From assembly GCA_025757985.1 (NCBI GenBank), contig CP107210.1:62001-126000 (forward strand): DNA of 64,000 nt, written 5' to 3'. The translations under genes were made by a program, and so were the position numbers. A model generated the notes under the pieces. It saw only the letters and a program-made list of their open reading frames with translations. It was not told where the DNA came from and made no database searches. This stretch comes from Oscillospiraceae bacterium (GTDB taxonomy: Bacteria; Bacillota; Clostridia; Oscillospirales; Ruminococcaceae). Below are positions 32,261-39,983 of the stretch, piece after piece. Every line of letters begins with the position of its first letter. Within the stretch, counting starts at the first letter, position 1.

Positions 32261-32300
32261 ACCACGATAGAACATGTGAAACACATTCTATCGTGGTATT
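32261..32300 (-). terminator. Element-borne terminator for the reconstituted tRNA-Asn
   Basis: On the minus strand: ACCACGATAGAA / TTCTATCGTGGT stem, then TTATTTTTTTG. It starts 7 bases past the tRNA CCA end and replaces the original terminator now at 18071-18103. Confidence 0.85.
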
Positions 32301-32303
32301 TGT

Positions 32304-32380
32304 TGGCTGCCCCAGTCCGACTTGAACGGACGACACCCTGATTAACAGTCAGGTGCTCTAACCAACTGAGCTATGGGGCA
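32304..32380 (-). tRNA. tRNA-Asn (GTT), reconstituted by the element
   Basis: 77 nt including encoded CCA. Acceptor TGCCCCA / TGGGGCA, D arm AGCTCAGTTGGTTAGAGC, anticodon loop CTGTTAA and T arm GTTCAAGTC. The 3' 46 bases are the right attachment site. Confidence 0.97.
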
Positions 32381-32410
32381 ATAGAAAGCCCTGAGGAATC
32401 CTCAAGGCGA

Positions 32411-32487
32411 TGGCTGCCCCAGTCCGACTTGAACGGACGACACCCTGATTAACAGTCAGGTGCTCTAACCAACTGAGCTATGGGGCA
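32411..32487 (-). tRNA. tRNA-Asn (GTT), second copy
   Basis: 77 nt, identical to the gene at 32304-32380 over its whole length, including CCA. About 30 bases separate the two; the spacer contains a CCTTGAGGA / TCCTCAGGG hairpin. Confidence 0.97.
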
Positions 32488-32608
32488 ATATAACGCTGCG
32501 CCTGTCATCAGGCGACGCATATAATTATAGCGGCGCACAGGGCGTTTGTCAACAGATTTTTTCAAAAAAATCTGTTTTTTTAAAAAATGACAAATCCCTC
32601 CGCCCGGC

Positions 32609-32637
32609 TTGACAACACGGCGCAATGCAGTTATAAT
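32609..32637 (+). promoter_or_regulatory. Consensus promoter of tRNA-Leu
   Basis: -35 TTGACA (32609-32614), 17 bases, -10 TATAAT (32632-32637). Confidence 0.9.
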
Positions 32638-32654
32638 AATATCACTGTTTACAA

Positions 32655-32738
32655 GCCGGTGTGTTGGAATTGGCAGACGAGACGGACTCAAAATCCGTTG
32701 GTGGTGACACCGTGCGGGTTCGACCCCCGCCACCGGCA
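32655..32738 (+). tRNA. tRNA-Leu (CAA)
   Basis: 84 nt, class II with a long variable arm. Acceptor GCCGGTG / CACCGGC, anticodon loop CTCAAAA within stem CGGA/TCCG, T arm GCGGGTTCGACCCCCGC, discriminator A. CCA is not encoded. Confidence 0.95.
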
Positions 32739-32740
32739 TA

Positions 32741-32786
32741 AAAAAAGAAGCTCCCTGACCGTGTCCCGGTCAGGGAGCTTCTTTTT
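32741..32786. terminator. Bidirectional terminator between tRNA-Leu and the HD gene
   Basis: Stem AGAAGCTCCCTGACCG / CGGTCAGGGAGCTTCT with a 4-base loop, A run and T run on either side. Confidence 0.9.
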
Positions 32787-32793
32787 ATCCCCT

Positions 32794-33396
32794 TTATTTT
32801 TTCTTCTCGTGCCCGTTCTCGACCTCGCTGGTGCCCTGCTCCAGCAGGTAGGTGGCAGTCAGGTCGGCAATGTGCAGCTTGACGGCGAGGGGATAGGTGT
32901 TGTAGGCATCGCTGACGGCAAAGCTGCCGCCGCGCACGGCATCGTCAAAGCCGCCCATGTGCCACCGGATCGCAATGGCCTCGGCCGTTTTCAGCCGCAT
33001 AAAATGCTCGATCAGATAGACACTTTTTTCCCCGTGGCCGTAGGGCAGCTGGTCGGCTACCTGATAAAAGGGGACCTTCTCCCACTGGCCGGTCACATCG
33101 TTTTTGACATTGCGGGTGCTTACCTTATAGAAATTTGCCTTGCACAGGTCATGCAGCAGGCCGCAGATGGCGTAGCTCTCGGCGCTTTCCCCCTCGGTGA
33201 AAAAATGCTGCATCATCGCATTGTACACATTGATGCTGTGCATGACAAGGCCGCACTCACAGGCACCGTGGAACCGGGTCGAGGCCGGCGCGGTGAAAAA
33301 ATCCGTGGTTTCCAGCCAGCTCAGCAGGCGGTCAGCGCCGGGGCGGGTGATATTCTTGTTGTAGATCTCCACAAATTCGGCGTGATAGTCCTGCAT
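32794..33396 (-). CDS. HD-domain hydrolase
   Basis: 200 aa. HD-superfamily metal ligands in LVMHSINVYN, the HD pair in CGLLHDLCKANFY, GHGEKSVYLIEH and a later His/Asp in IRWHMGGFDD and LHIADLTATYL. Such proteins are phosphohydrolases of nucleotides or related compounds; the substrate is not evident. The ATG has GAGG 5 bases upstream and lies 7 bases after the YdbC-like gene, so the two form one operon. Confidence 0.85.
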   Translation of the reverse strand: MQDYHAEFVEIYNKNITRPGADRLLSWLETTDFFTAPASTRFHGACECGLVMHSINVYNAMMQHFFTEGESAESYAICGLLHDLCKANFYKVSTRNVKNDVTGQWEKVPFYQVADQLPYGHGEKSVYLIEHFMRLKTAEAIAIRWHMGGFDDAVRGGSFAVSDAYNTYPLAVKLHIADLTATYLLEQGTSEVENGHEKKK

Positions 33397-33403
33397 ACAA
33401 GCC

Positions 33404-33625
33404 TCACAGTTCCATGTCGTCCAGAATGCCCTTCAGCGTTTTCAGCTCGTCCTCGGTCAGGCTGATGCCCTTGGCCATGCGGCTGCCATCGGGGGACCAG
33501 TCGCGGATGTCGTACTTCGGCGGGTTGCCGTTCCAGCTGACCATATTCAGCTGACGCTCCCAGCCGCGGGCATTGGTGGAAAGAACGGCGATGCGCTCGG
33601 TAACTTCATAGGTAAATTCTGCCAT
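33404..33625 (-). CDS. YdbC-like (PC4-fold) small protein
   Basis: 73 aa. The sequence VLSTNARGWERQLNMVSWNG with YDIRDWSPDGSRMAKGISL matches the pattern of the YdbC family, which adopts the PC4 coactivator fold and binds single-stranded DNA. An AAAGGAG site precedes the ATG. First gene of a two-gene operon with the HD hydrolase. Confidence 0.85.
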   Translation of the reverse strand: MAEFTYEVTERIAVLSTNARGWERQLNMVSWNGNPPKYDIRDWSPDGSRMAKGISLTEDELKTLKGILDDMEL

Positions 33626-33708
33626 GATACAGACTCCTTTTATTTATATAAAATTGTGTAAGCACCATAATAGCGGATTCGCTCCGAAAATGCAAGAGGA
33701 AAATCCGC

Positions 33709-34653
33709 TCACCCTACCCGGACGGCCAGCAGGGCAAAGCGGGCATCGGTGCCGATGCGGGTGTCCCCGCAGGTCGAAAGCGTCAGCAGCTGGGTGCCGT
33801 ATGCCGGGGTGACGCCGGTGTCATACAGCGACTTTTCGGTGATGGCGGCCACACGGCGCTGCCAGTCCAGCTTATTGTCGGCGTCAAAAAAGGTGTAGTA
33901 GGGCAGCTCGTCTGCGCCCAGCGCGGTGTCCAGCACAGCTGCGACCTGCCAGGTGGCGGTCTCGTACAGTGTGTCAAAGGTAAAGGTCGGGTGGGCTTGG
34001 CAGAAGGCCTCGTCCCGGTAGCGCACCAGCTGGCCGAACATCGACCCGTCCCGCATATTGTGGCCGTAGATGAGCCAGTTATCGGTGGGCGCGTCCGGCT
34101 CCACCGAGCAGCGCTCATCGAGGAACAGCGTGCCGCCCACGGCATAAAAGCGGTCAAAGCCGCGCCGCAGGTAGTATTCGTTGTCGCCGGGGGTCTGCAC
34201 CACGGGCAGGTCAATGCCGGTGCCGTCGATGCGCAGCCAGCCGATGAGGTCGGGGTTCTGCTCATAAAGGCTGCGGTAGCGGGGCAGGACCTCAGCCGTG
34301 CGGGTGGCAGAGGGCTGGGCGGCGCTTTCCGGTGTTGTGTGGGCCTGCGTGTCGGCCTGCTGGGTCTCAGCCAATGCGTCCCGCGTGGCAGCCAGCGGCT
34401 GAACGCTCACATGGGCGGCCCCCGGTGCAGCGGTGACGGCGGGGACTGCGCTGGGCAGCGGGGCGGGTGCATCAGGCTGGCCGCCGCGGAAAACACCCTG
34501 CCGCAGGGCCAGCACGGCGGCCAGAATCAGCGCGGCGGCACCGGCGGTGCGCAGCGCCCGCGCATGGCGGCGCTGGCGCGCCCGCAGCCCGGTGCGGGCG
34601 GCAAAGGGGTAGTACGCGGTTTCCCCGCGCAGCTTGCGGTAGCGTTTGGGCAC
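33709..34653 (-). CDS. Class B-type sortase
   Basis: 314 aa. A basic cytoplasmic N-terminus and one membrane helix (about 36-52) are followed by a long Ala/Pro/Thr linker and the sortase domain, with catalytic His in IYGHNMRDGSMFG, Cys in LTLSTCGD and the following Arg in FALLAVRV. It cleaves sorting signals and links proteins to the wall. The GTG at 34651-34653 is chosen because GGAAAGGAG lies 9 bases upstream. The gene next to it encodes a probable substrate with TPATG. C. difficile SrtB is known to use (S/P)PxTG, a similar motif. Confidence 0.9.
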   Translation of the reverse strand: MPKRYRKLRGETAYYPFAARTGLRARQRRHARALRTAGAAALILAAVLALRQGVFRGGQPDAPAPLPSAVPAVTAAPGAAHVSVQPLAATRDALAETQQADTQAHTTPESAAQPSATRTAEVLPRYRSLYEQNPDLIGWLRIDGTGIDLPVVQTPGDNEYYLRRGFDRFYAVGGTLFLDERCSVEPDAPTDNWLIYGHNMRDGSMFGQLVRYRDEAFCQAHPTFTFDTLYETATWQVAAVLDTALGADELPYYTFFDADNKLDWQRRVAAITEKSLYDTGVTPAYGTQLLTLSTCGDTRIGTDARFALLAVRVG

Positions 34654-34757
34654 AGCGGGGGACTCCTTTCCGGTTTGGCAATTTGTAAAGGCACTCCGCC
34701 TCTGTGCGGAAACACCTGAAAATAAAAACAAAAAACGCCCCGCAGGGCGTTCAAAAC

Positions 34758-35093
34758 TCAAATTTTGCGCAGCATCAAAAGACCGGCGGAGCAAATCAGG
34801 ATAAGCCCGACCACGCCGACGAGATACATCACGGGAAAATCCCCGGTGGCCGGGGTCTCGGCTGCAGCGGAGGTCGTGGACTCCGGTGTGGCGCTGCTCT
34901 GGGCCGTGACGACCTCCACCTTGGCGGCGGTCTCGTTCACCTTGACGGTGGACGGCGTTTTTTGGGCGCGGGAGGTAGAACTGGTCGGGGTCGCGGTGGC
35001 CTGCGCGGCGGCGGTGGTGGTATTCAAAGCGCCGCAGGCGGCCAGCAGCGTAATGACGGCAATAAAAAAGGCCGCACAAAAAAAGCGTTTCAT
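34758..35093 (-). CDS. Small surface protein with lipobox-like signal and TPATG sorting signal
   Basis: 111 aa. The N-terminal signal ends in LLAACGA, which would fit a lipobox. A Thr/Ser/Ala-rich middle follows, then TPATGD, a hydrophobic helix (VMYLVGVVGLILICSAGLL) and the basic tail MLRKI, the standard layout of a sortase substrate. It lies just upstream of the class B sortase on the same strand, so it is its likely substrate. Lipid anchor and wall anchor would compete. AAGGAGG lies before the ATG. Confidence 0.85.
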   Translation of the reverse strand: MKRFFCAAFFIAVITLLAACGALNTTTAAAQATATPTSSTSRAQKTPSTVKVNETAAKVEVVTAQSSATPESTTSAAAETPATGDFPVMYLVGVVGLILICSAGLLMLRKI

Positions 35094-35359
35094 CGAGAAA
35101 ACGCCTCCTTAATTTCAGTCTTTAGCTTCTATCGGAAACGATGCAGCAACGTGCCATCGTGATTTATACTTTCTGTATTGTAGCACAGCCGGGGCGTTAC
35201 GTCAAGATGCTGCCAAGAAATCGTAACAAAACGGAAACAATTTAAGGCGAAAGGAGGGCGGGAAACCGCTTCTGCAGGGGTGCGCCGGGTGCGGTTATGC
35301 CGGCCGGCGTGTCAAAAAATGCGGGCAGGTAAGCTGGGCGGGTAAGAGAATTTTCCCCC

Positions 35360-35388
35360 TTGCGTGTGGCCCTTAAATGCTGTATAAT
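35360..35388 (+). promoter_or_regulatory. Promoter of the rml genes
   Basis: -35 TTGCGT (35360-35365), 17 bases, -10 TATAAT (35383-35388). The rest of 35094-35359 shows no gene. Confidence 0.75.
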
Positions 35389-35470
35389 AACTTTAATCGT
35401 ATTGTGTGAGATTATGCCCCGATGGGATGGGCGGCGCGCACTGCACCAATAAAATAAGGAGTTGTAAACG

Positions 35471-36355
35471 ATGAAAGGTATTATCCTGGCCGGCGGCGCC
35501 GGCACCCGACTTTACCCGCTGACAATGGTCACATCCAAGCAGCTGCTGCCCGTCTATGACAAGCCGATGATCTACTATCCGCTGTCTACGCTGATGCTGG
35601 CGGGCATCCAGGACATTCTGATCATTTCCACCCCCACGGACACCCCGCGCTTTGAGGCGCTGCTGGGGGACGGCAGCCAGTACGGCCTGCACCTGCAGTA
35701 CAAGGTCCAGCCCAGTCCGGACGGTCTGGCACAGGCCTTTATTCTGGGCGAGGAGTTCATCGGCGATGACTGCTGCGCGATGGTTCTGGGCGACAACATC
35801 TTCTACGGCGCCGGCTTCTCCAAGCGGCTGAAGGCCGCTGCTGCCAACGCCGCAGCAGGGCGCAGCACCGTTTTCGGCTACTATGTCAACGACCCCGAGC
35901 GCTTCGGCGTTGTGGCCTTTGACAAGGACGGCCACGCCACCGACATTGAGGAAAAGCCCGTCAACCCCAAGAGCAACTACGCTGTCACCGGCCTTTACTT
36001 CTATAATAACGAGGTCGTGAAGATGGCCAAGCAGGTCAAGCCCAGCGCTCGCGGTGAGCTGGAGATCACCACCCTGAACCAGATGTATCTGGAGCAGGGC
36101 AAGCTGGATGTCCAGCTGCTCGGCCGCGGCTATGCATGGCTTGACACCGGCACGATGGACTCCCTTGTGGAGGCTGCTACCTTTGTGCAGACCATCGAGC
36201 AGCGTCAGGGCATCAAGATCTCGGCCCCCGAGGAGATCGCCTACAAGTACGGCTGGATCACCAAGGAAAAGCTGCTTGAGAGCGCAGCCCGCTACGGCAA
36301 GAGCCCCTACGGTCAGCACCTGAAGAATGTCGCAGACGACAAGCTGCAGTATTGA
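35471..36355 (+). CDS. rmlA: Glucose-1-phosphate thymidylyltransferase
   Basis: 294 aa, usual family length. Makes dTDP-glucose from dTTP and glucose-1-phosphate. The nucleotide-binding start GIILAGGAGTRLYPLT, YDKPMIYYPLS, GDNIFYGAGF and the EEKPVNPKSNYAVTGLYFY block are diagnostic of RmlA. TAAGGAG lies before the ATG, downstream of a near-consensus promoter. First gene of rmlA-rmlD-rmlB. Confidence 0.97.
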   Translation: MKGIILAGGAGTRLYPLTMVTSKQLLPVYDKPMIYYPLSTLMLAGIQDILIISTPTDTPRFEALLGDGSQYGLHLQYKVQPSPDGLAQAFILGEEFIGDDCCAMVLGDNIFYGAGFSKRLKAAAANAAAGRSTVFGYYVNDPERFGVVAFDKDGHATDIEEKPVNPKSNYAVTGLYFYNNEVVKMAKQVKPSARGELEITTLNQMYLEQGKLDVQLLGRGYAWLDTGTMDSLVEAATFVQTIEQRQGIKISAPEEIAYKYGWITKEKLLESAARYGKSPYGQHLKNVADDKLQY

Positions 36356-36376
36356 TCGGAGCGGGGGAGAGAATCT

Positions 36377-37282
36377 ATGAAAATTTTGATTACCGGCTGC
36401 CGCGGGCAGCTGGGCACCGAGCTGCAGCGCCAGCTTGCGGAGGAAGGCTGCACCATCGGCCCCCTGCCCGAGCGTCTGCGCAAGGCCACCGTTATCCCGG
36501 TGGATGTCGATGAGCTGGACATCACCGACCGCGAGGCTACCATCAACTATATCCGCCGCCACCAGCCGGATACGGTCATCAACTGCGCAGCCTTCACGAA
36601 TGTGGACGGCTGCGAAACCGCCCGCGATGCGGCATTCAGGGTCAACGCCCTCGGCCCGCGCAATCTGGCGCTCGCCTGCGAGAAGATCGGCGCACGGCTG
36701 ATCCATGTTTCGACCGACTATGTGTTCCCCGGCACCGCCAACGGCGGTGTGGCACTGGACGAGTGCGCCGTGCCTGCACCCATCTCGGCCTACGGCCAGA
36801 CCAAGCTGCTGGGCGAGCAGTATGTTGAGCGGTTCTGCCGCCGGCACTTCATCGTGCGCACGGCATGGCTCTACAGTGCCTACGGCAAAAACTTCGTCAA
36901 GACGATGGTCCGTCTGGGTCAGACCCACGATAAAATCACCGTTGTCAACGACCAGCTGGGCAACCCGACGAACGCCGTCGATTTAGCCTACCATATTTTG
37001 AAGCTGGCCGTCAGCCACGATTACGGCATCTACCACTGCACCGGCAACGGCATCTGCAGCTGGTATGACTTCGCCTGCGCCATCATGCAGGGGGCGGGGC
37101 TCAACTGCAAGGTCGAGCCTGTCACCAGCGCCGAGTACGCGGCTGCCAACCCGGCCAGCGCCAACCGCCCGGCATGGAGCGCGCTCGAAAACCGTATGCT
37201 GCGCTGCACGGTCGGCGATGAGATGCGCGACTGGCAGGACGCCCTCAAGGACTTTTTTGCAAACTGGAATGGAGAACTTTGA
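36377..37282 (+). CDS. rmlD: dTDP-4-dehydrorhamnose reductase
   Basis: 301 aa SDR protein. NAD(P)-binding ILITGCRGQLGTEL, the VINCAAFTNVDGCE block, STDYVFPG and the catalytic Tyr-x3-Lys in YGQTKLLGE. It catalyses the last step to dTDP-L-rhamnose. It lies 21 bases after rmlA and 3 bases before rmlB. The epimerase rmlC that acts just before it is not in this cluster. Confidence 0.95.
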   Translation: MKILITGCRGQLGTELQRQLAEEGCTIGPLPERLRKATVIPVDVDELDITDREATINYIRRHQPDTVINCAAFTNVDGCETARDAAFRVNALGPRNLALACEKIGARLIHVSTDYVFPGTANGGVALDECAVPAPISAYGQTKLLGEQYVERFCRRHFIVRTAWLYSAYGKNFVKTMVRLGQTHDKITVVNDQLGNPTNAVDLAYHILKLAVSHDYGIYHCTGNGICSWYDFACAIMQGAGLNCKVEPVTSAEYAAANPASANRPAWSALENRMLRCTVGDEMRDWQDALKDFFANWNGEL

Positions 37283-37285
37283 TAT

Positions 37286-38350
37286 ATGAAGACTTATCTC
37301 GTAACCGGCTGTGCCGGCTTTATCGGCTCTAACTTTGTCCACTATATGCTGGGAAAGTATGAGGACATCCGCCTCATCAACCTCGACAAGCTGACCTATG
37401 CCGGCAACCTCGAGAACCTGCAGGACATCGAGGATGACGCCCGTCACATCTTTGTGCAGGGCGACATCTGCGACAAAGCGCTCGTCACCGACCTGATTGC
37501 TAAGTACGATCCGGATTATGTCATCAACTTTGCAGCCGAAAGCCATGTTGACCGCAGCATCAAAAACCCCGAGATATTTGTCGAGAGCAATGTGCTGGGC
37601 ACCGTGAACCTGCTGCAGTGCTGCAAGGACGCATGGTATGATGCCGCCGCAAAGACGTGGAAAGAGGGCAAGAAGTACCTGCAGGTTTCCACCGATGAGG
37701 TCTACGGCGCGCTGGGTGCCGAGGGCTACTTTATGGAGACCACCCCGCTGTGCCCCCACAGCCCCTACTCTGCCTCCAAGGCCAGCGCGGACATGTTCGT
37801 CAAGGCGTTCCACGACACCTACGGCATGCCGATGAACATTACCCGCTGCTCCAACAACTACGGCCCCTATCAGTTCCCCGAGAAGCTGATCCCGCTGCTC
37901 ATCAACAATGCCAAGCAGCATAAGACGCTGCCCGTCTACGGCGATGGTATGCAGATCCGCGACTGGCTGTACGTCATGGATCACTGCAAGGCTATCGATA
38001 TGGTCGCCAATGGCGGCAAGGACGGCGAGGTCTACAATGTGGGCGGCCATAACGAGCGCCCCAACATCTTCATCGTCAAGACCGTCATTGCCCAGCTGCA
38101 TGACCGCCTGAAGGACGAGGGTATCAGCGAGGAGCTGATTACCCATGTTGCCGACCGCCTCGGCCATGACCGCCGCTACGGCATCGACCCGACCAAGATC
38201 AAGGAGGATCTGGGCTGGTACCCCGAGACCCCGTTTGAGAAGGGCATTGTGCTGACCATCGACTGGTATCTGGCCCACCCCGACTGGATGGCCCATGTCA
38301 CCAGCGGCGATTACCAGAAATACTACGAGCAGATGTACAAGAATAAGTAA
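37286..38350 (+). CDS. rmlB: dTDP-glucose 4,6-dehydratase
   Basis: 354 aa. Extended SDR with the NAD site VTGCAGFIGSNFVHYML, FAAESHVDRSI, the STDEVYG motif and Tyr-x3-Lys in YSASKASAD. It converts dTDP-glucose to the 4-keto-6-deoxy sugar. Length matches the family. The start lies 3 bases past the rmlD stop, with GGAGAAC inside the end of rmlD serving as the ribosome site. Confidence 0.97.
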   Translation: MKTYLVTGCAGFIGSNFVHYMLGKYEDIRLINLDKLTYAGNLENLQDIEDDARHIFVQGDICDKALVTDLIAKYDPDYVINFAAESHVDRSIKNPEIFVESNVLGTVNLLQCCKDAWYDAAAKTWKEGKKYLQVSTDEVYGALGAEGYFMETTPLCPHSPYSASKASADMFVKAFHDTYGMPMNITRCSNNYGPYQFPEKLIPLLINNAKQHKTLPVYGDGMQIRDWLYVMDHCKAIDMVANGGKDGEVYNVGGHNERPNIFIVKTVIAQLHDRLKDEGISEELITHVADRLGHDRRYGIDPTKIKEDLGWYPETPFEKGIVLTIDWYLAHPDWMAHVTSGDYQKYYEQMYKNK

Positions 38351-38410
38351 AAGGTCTGCCTGCGGCGGCATGGGGGCATGCCGCTCTGCGATCTCCCGTT
38401 CAATGGGCGT

Positions 38411-38440
38411 GTAGGGCGGGGTGCCCTCACCCCGCCGCAC
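38411..38440. repeat. Short family B-like repeat
   Basis: GTAGGGCGGGGTGCCCTCACC and inverse CCCCGCC: a half-size palindrome between rmlB and the next gene. Confidence 0.5.
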
Positions 38441-38477
38441 CGCTTTTCAATCCCCCCAAAGGAGCAACACATCCACA

Positions 38478-39359
38478 ATGGCAAATTACAGAGAAGAACA
38501 TATCCGCAATAACCGTCGTCTGGCACGGCAGGTCGTGGGCAGTGTGGCGCTGCTGCTTGCGCTCATCGGCCTGTTTACCGTGCTGGGCTGGATCGTTGGG
38601 CTTGTGCGCTCGGCGCTGGACGACAGCGGTCTGCGCAAGGCGTACCGTGACCGCCTGTACGGCATGGTCATGCTGGATCCCGTGGCGTTTGACGATGTGA
38701 ACAGCGTTGACCCCGGCGTATTCAAGCAGGCCGCCATCTGGGGCACCGTCTATCAGGTGCAGAACAGCGGCGGCAGCCTTGACCAGTATGAGCGTGACCC
38801 CGATACCGGCTCGGCCATGATCCCCGCGCTGGAGGTCGATACCTACATCGCCAACCTTCTCGGCCCTGAGTATAAGGTGCCGGAGGGGACCTTCAGCACC
38901 GAGGAATTCGTCTACCAGTACGATGAGGAAAAGCAGGCCTATCTGGTGCCTGTCACCAGCTCGGTAGCGCAGTACACGCCGACAGTCGAGAAGATCAGCC
39001 GCCGGGACGGCAAGCGCATCGTCACGGTCGGCTATGTGCCCACCGCCACGAACAACGCCACCGGTGAGCTTTCGCTGACGGCCCCCACCGAGCCGACGAA
39101 GTATATGGATTATGTCTTTACCCGCGGGGAAAACCGCCAGTGGTATCTGACCGCCCTGCAGGAGAGTGAGATGCAGGTGGAGGTCACGCCCACCCCTGCA
39201 CCGACCGATGCCCTTGTGGAGGAATTGCAGAACGAGGAGCTGGGCACAGCCGATGCGCCCAGCGCAGCTGAAGAGCCTGCGCCCGAACCTGCAGAGCCGG
39301 AACAGCCCGCAGAGCCGGAGGAGCCCCAGACAACAGACGAACAGCCTGCCGAGGGCTGA
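38478..39359 (+). CDS. Membrane-anchored protein of unknown function
   Basis: 293 aa. Basic N-terminus, then one membrane helix (VVGSVALLLALIGLFTVLGW, residues 18-40), an extracytoplasmic domain of about 190 residues that I do not recognise (YGMVMLDPVAFDDVNSVDP near its start), and a Pro/Glu-rich tail (EPAPEPAEPEQPAEPEEP) likely extended in the wall. The ATG is 13 bases from AAAGGAG, a long spacing, so the start may be mis-set. Possibly wall or glycan related, given the rml genes before it. A terminator follows the stop. Confidence 0.75.
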   Translation: MANYREEHIRNNRRLARQVVGSVALLLALIGLFTVLGWIVGLVRSALDDSGLRKAYRDRLYGMVMLDPVAFDDVNSVDPGVFKQAAIWGTVYQVQNSGGSLDQYERDPDTGSAMIPALEVDTYIANLLGPEYKVPEGTFSTEEFVYQYDEEKQAYLVPVTSSVAQYTPTVEKISRRDGKRIVTVGYVPTATNNATGELSLTAPTEPTKYMDYVFTRGENRQWYLTALQESEMQVEVTPTPAPTDALVEELQNEELGTADAPSAAEEPAPEPAEPEQPAEPEEPQTTDEQPAEG

Positions 39360-39368
39360 CAAAAAACA

Positions 39369-39410
39369 GAGCAGCATCCCTGTGTAGGGCACGGGGGTGC
39401 TGCTTTTTTT
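39369..39410 (+). terminator. Intrinsic terminator
   Basis: Stem AGCAGCATCCC / GGGGGTGCTGCT then TTTTTTT. Confidence 0.85.
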
Positions 39411-39503
39411 GTGTGCTGCAGGGTTTTGCCGCAAAAAACAATGGTGCAATCCTGCCGCGAATATGCTATAATAGCTGCATATACTTGAGTGAGGTGTGGT
39501 ACT

Positions 39504-39983
39504 ATGGAAGAATTGCTCCGTATTCTGGAAAAGAACGCCCGCATGCCGATTGAGGACATCGCGGCGATGCTGGATAAGACCCCCGAGGAGATCGCCGCCA
39601 TGATGGACGAGGCCGCCGCCAAGGGCTACATCCGCGGGTATGAAACGCTGGTGGACTGGGAACAGGCCGGCGTCAATCTGGTGGAGGCTGTCATCGAGCT
39701 GCGTGTGACCCCCCACAAGGCCCGCGGCTTTGACGACATCGGTATGACCATCGCCCAGTTTGACGAGGTGGATACCGTGCTGCTGATGAGCGGCAGCTAC
39801 GACCTGCAGGTCATCATCAAGGGCCGCAGCTTTCAGGAAATTGCGATCTTCGTGGCCAAGCGCCTCTCCCCGCTGGACGATGTGCTCTCCACCGCCACCA
39901 GCTTTGTGCTGCGCCCCTACAAGCGCGGCGGCCGGCTGTATCTGGCCGAAGAACCCGATGAAAGAGAGTGTACCGTCCTGTGA
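39504..39983 (+). CDS. Lrp/AsnC-family transcriptional regulator
   Basis: 159 aa. The N-terminal HTH (LLRILEKNARMPIEDIAAML, KTPEEIAAMMDEAAAKGYI) is followed by the ligand-binding RAM domain (VDTVLLMSGSYDLQVIIKGR), which binds amino acids and sets oligomer state. The ATG at 39504 has GAGGTG 7 bases upstream. Its TGA overlaps the ATG of the aminotransferase (TGATG), so the pair is coupled and the regulator probably senses the substrate or product of that enzyme. TATAAT lies at 39467-39472. Confidence 0.9.
   Translation: MEELLRILEKNARMPIEDIAAMLDKTPEEIAAMMDEAAAKGYIRGYETLVDWEQAGVNLVEAVIELRVTPHKARGFDDIGMTIAQFDEVDTVLLMSGSYDLQVIIKGRSFQEIAIFVAKRLSPLDDVLSTATSFVLRPYKRGGRLYLAEEPDERECTVL

Larger units (their letters stand above)
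18108..32349. mobile_element. Integrated mobile element in tRNA-Asn, about 14.2 kb
   Basis: Bounded by 46-bp direct repeats of the tRNA-Asn 3' end (18108-18153 and 32304-32349). It encodes a tyrosine integrase, an excisionase-like protein, a Rep-like initiator and a mostly unknown cargo, and it is clearly lower in GC than both flanks. Repeats of the form AACGGCCA-n-TAACGGCCAGAA lie inside both ends and are probably integrase arm sites. No relaxase, coupling protein, type IV secretion or capsid gene is seen, so it is best called a non-conjugative integrative element or satellite. Confidence 0.9.

Noticed and set aside
18108..32349. Integrative conjugative element or prophage
   Set aside because: No relaxase, coupling ATPase, type IV secretion, terminase or capsid gene could be found in the interval.
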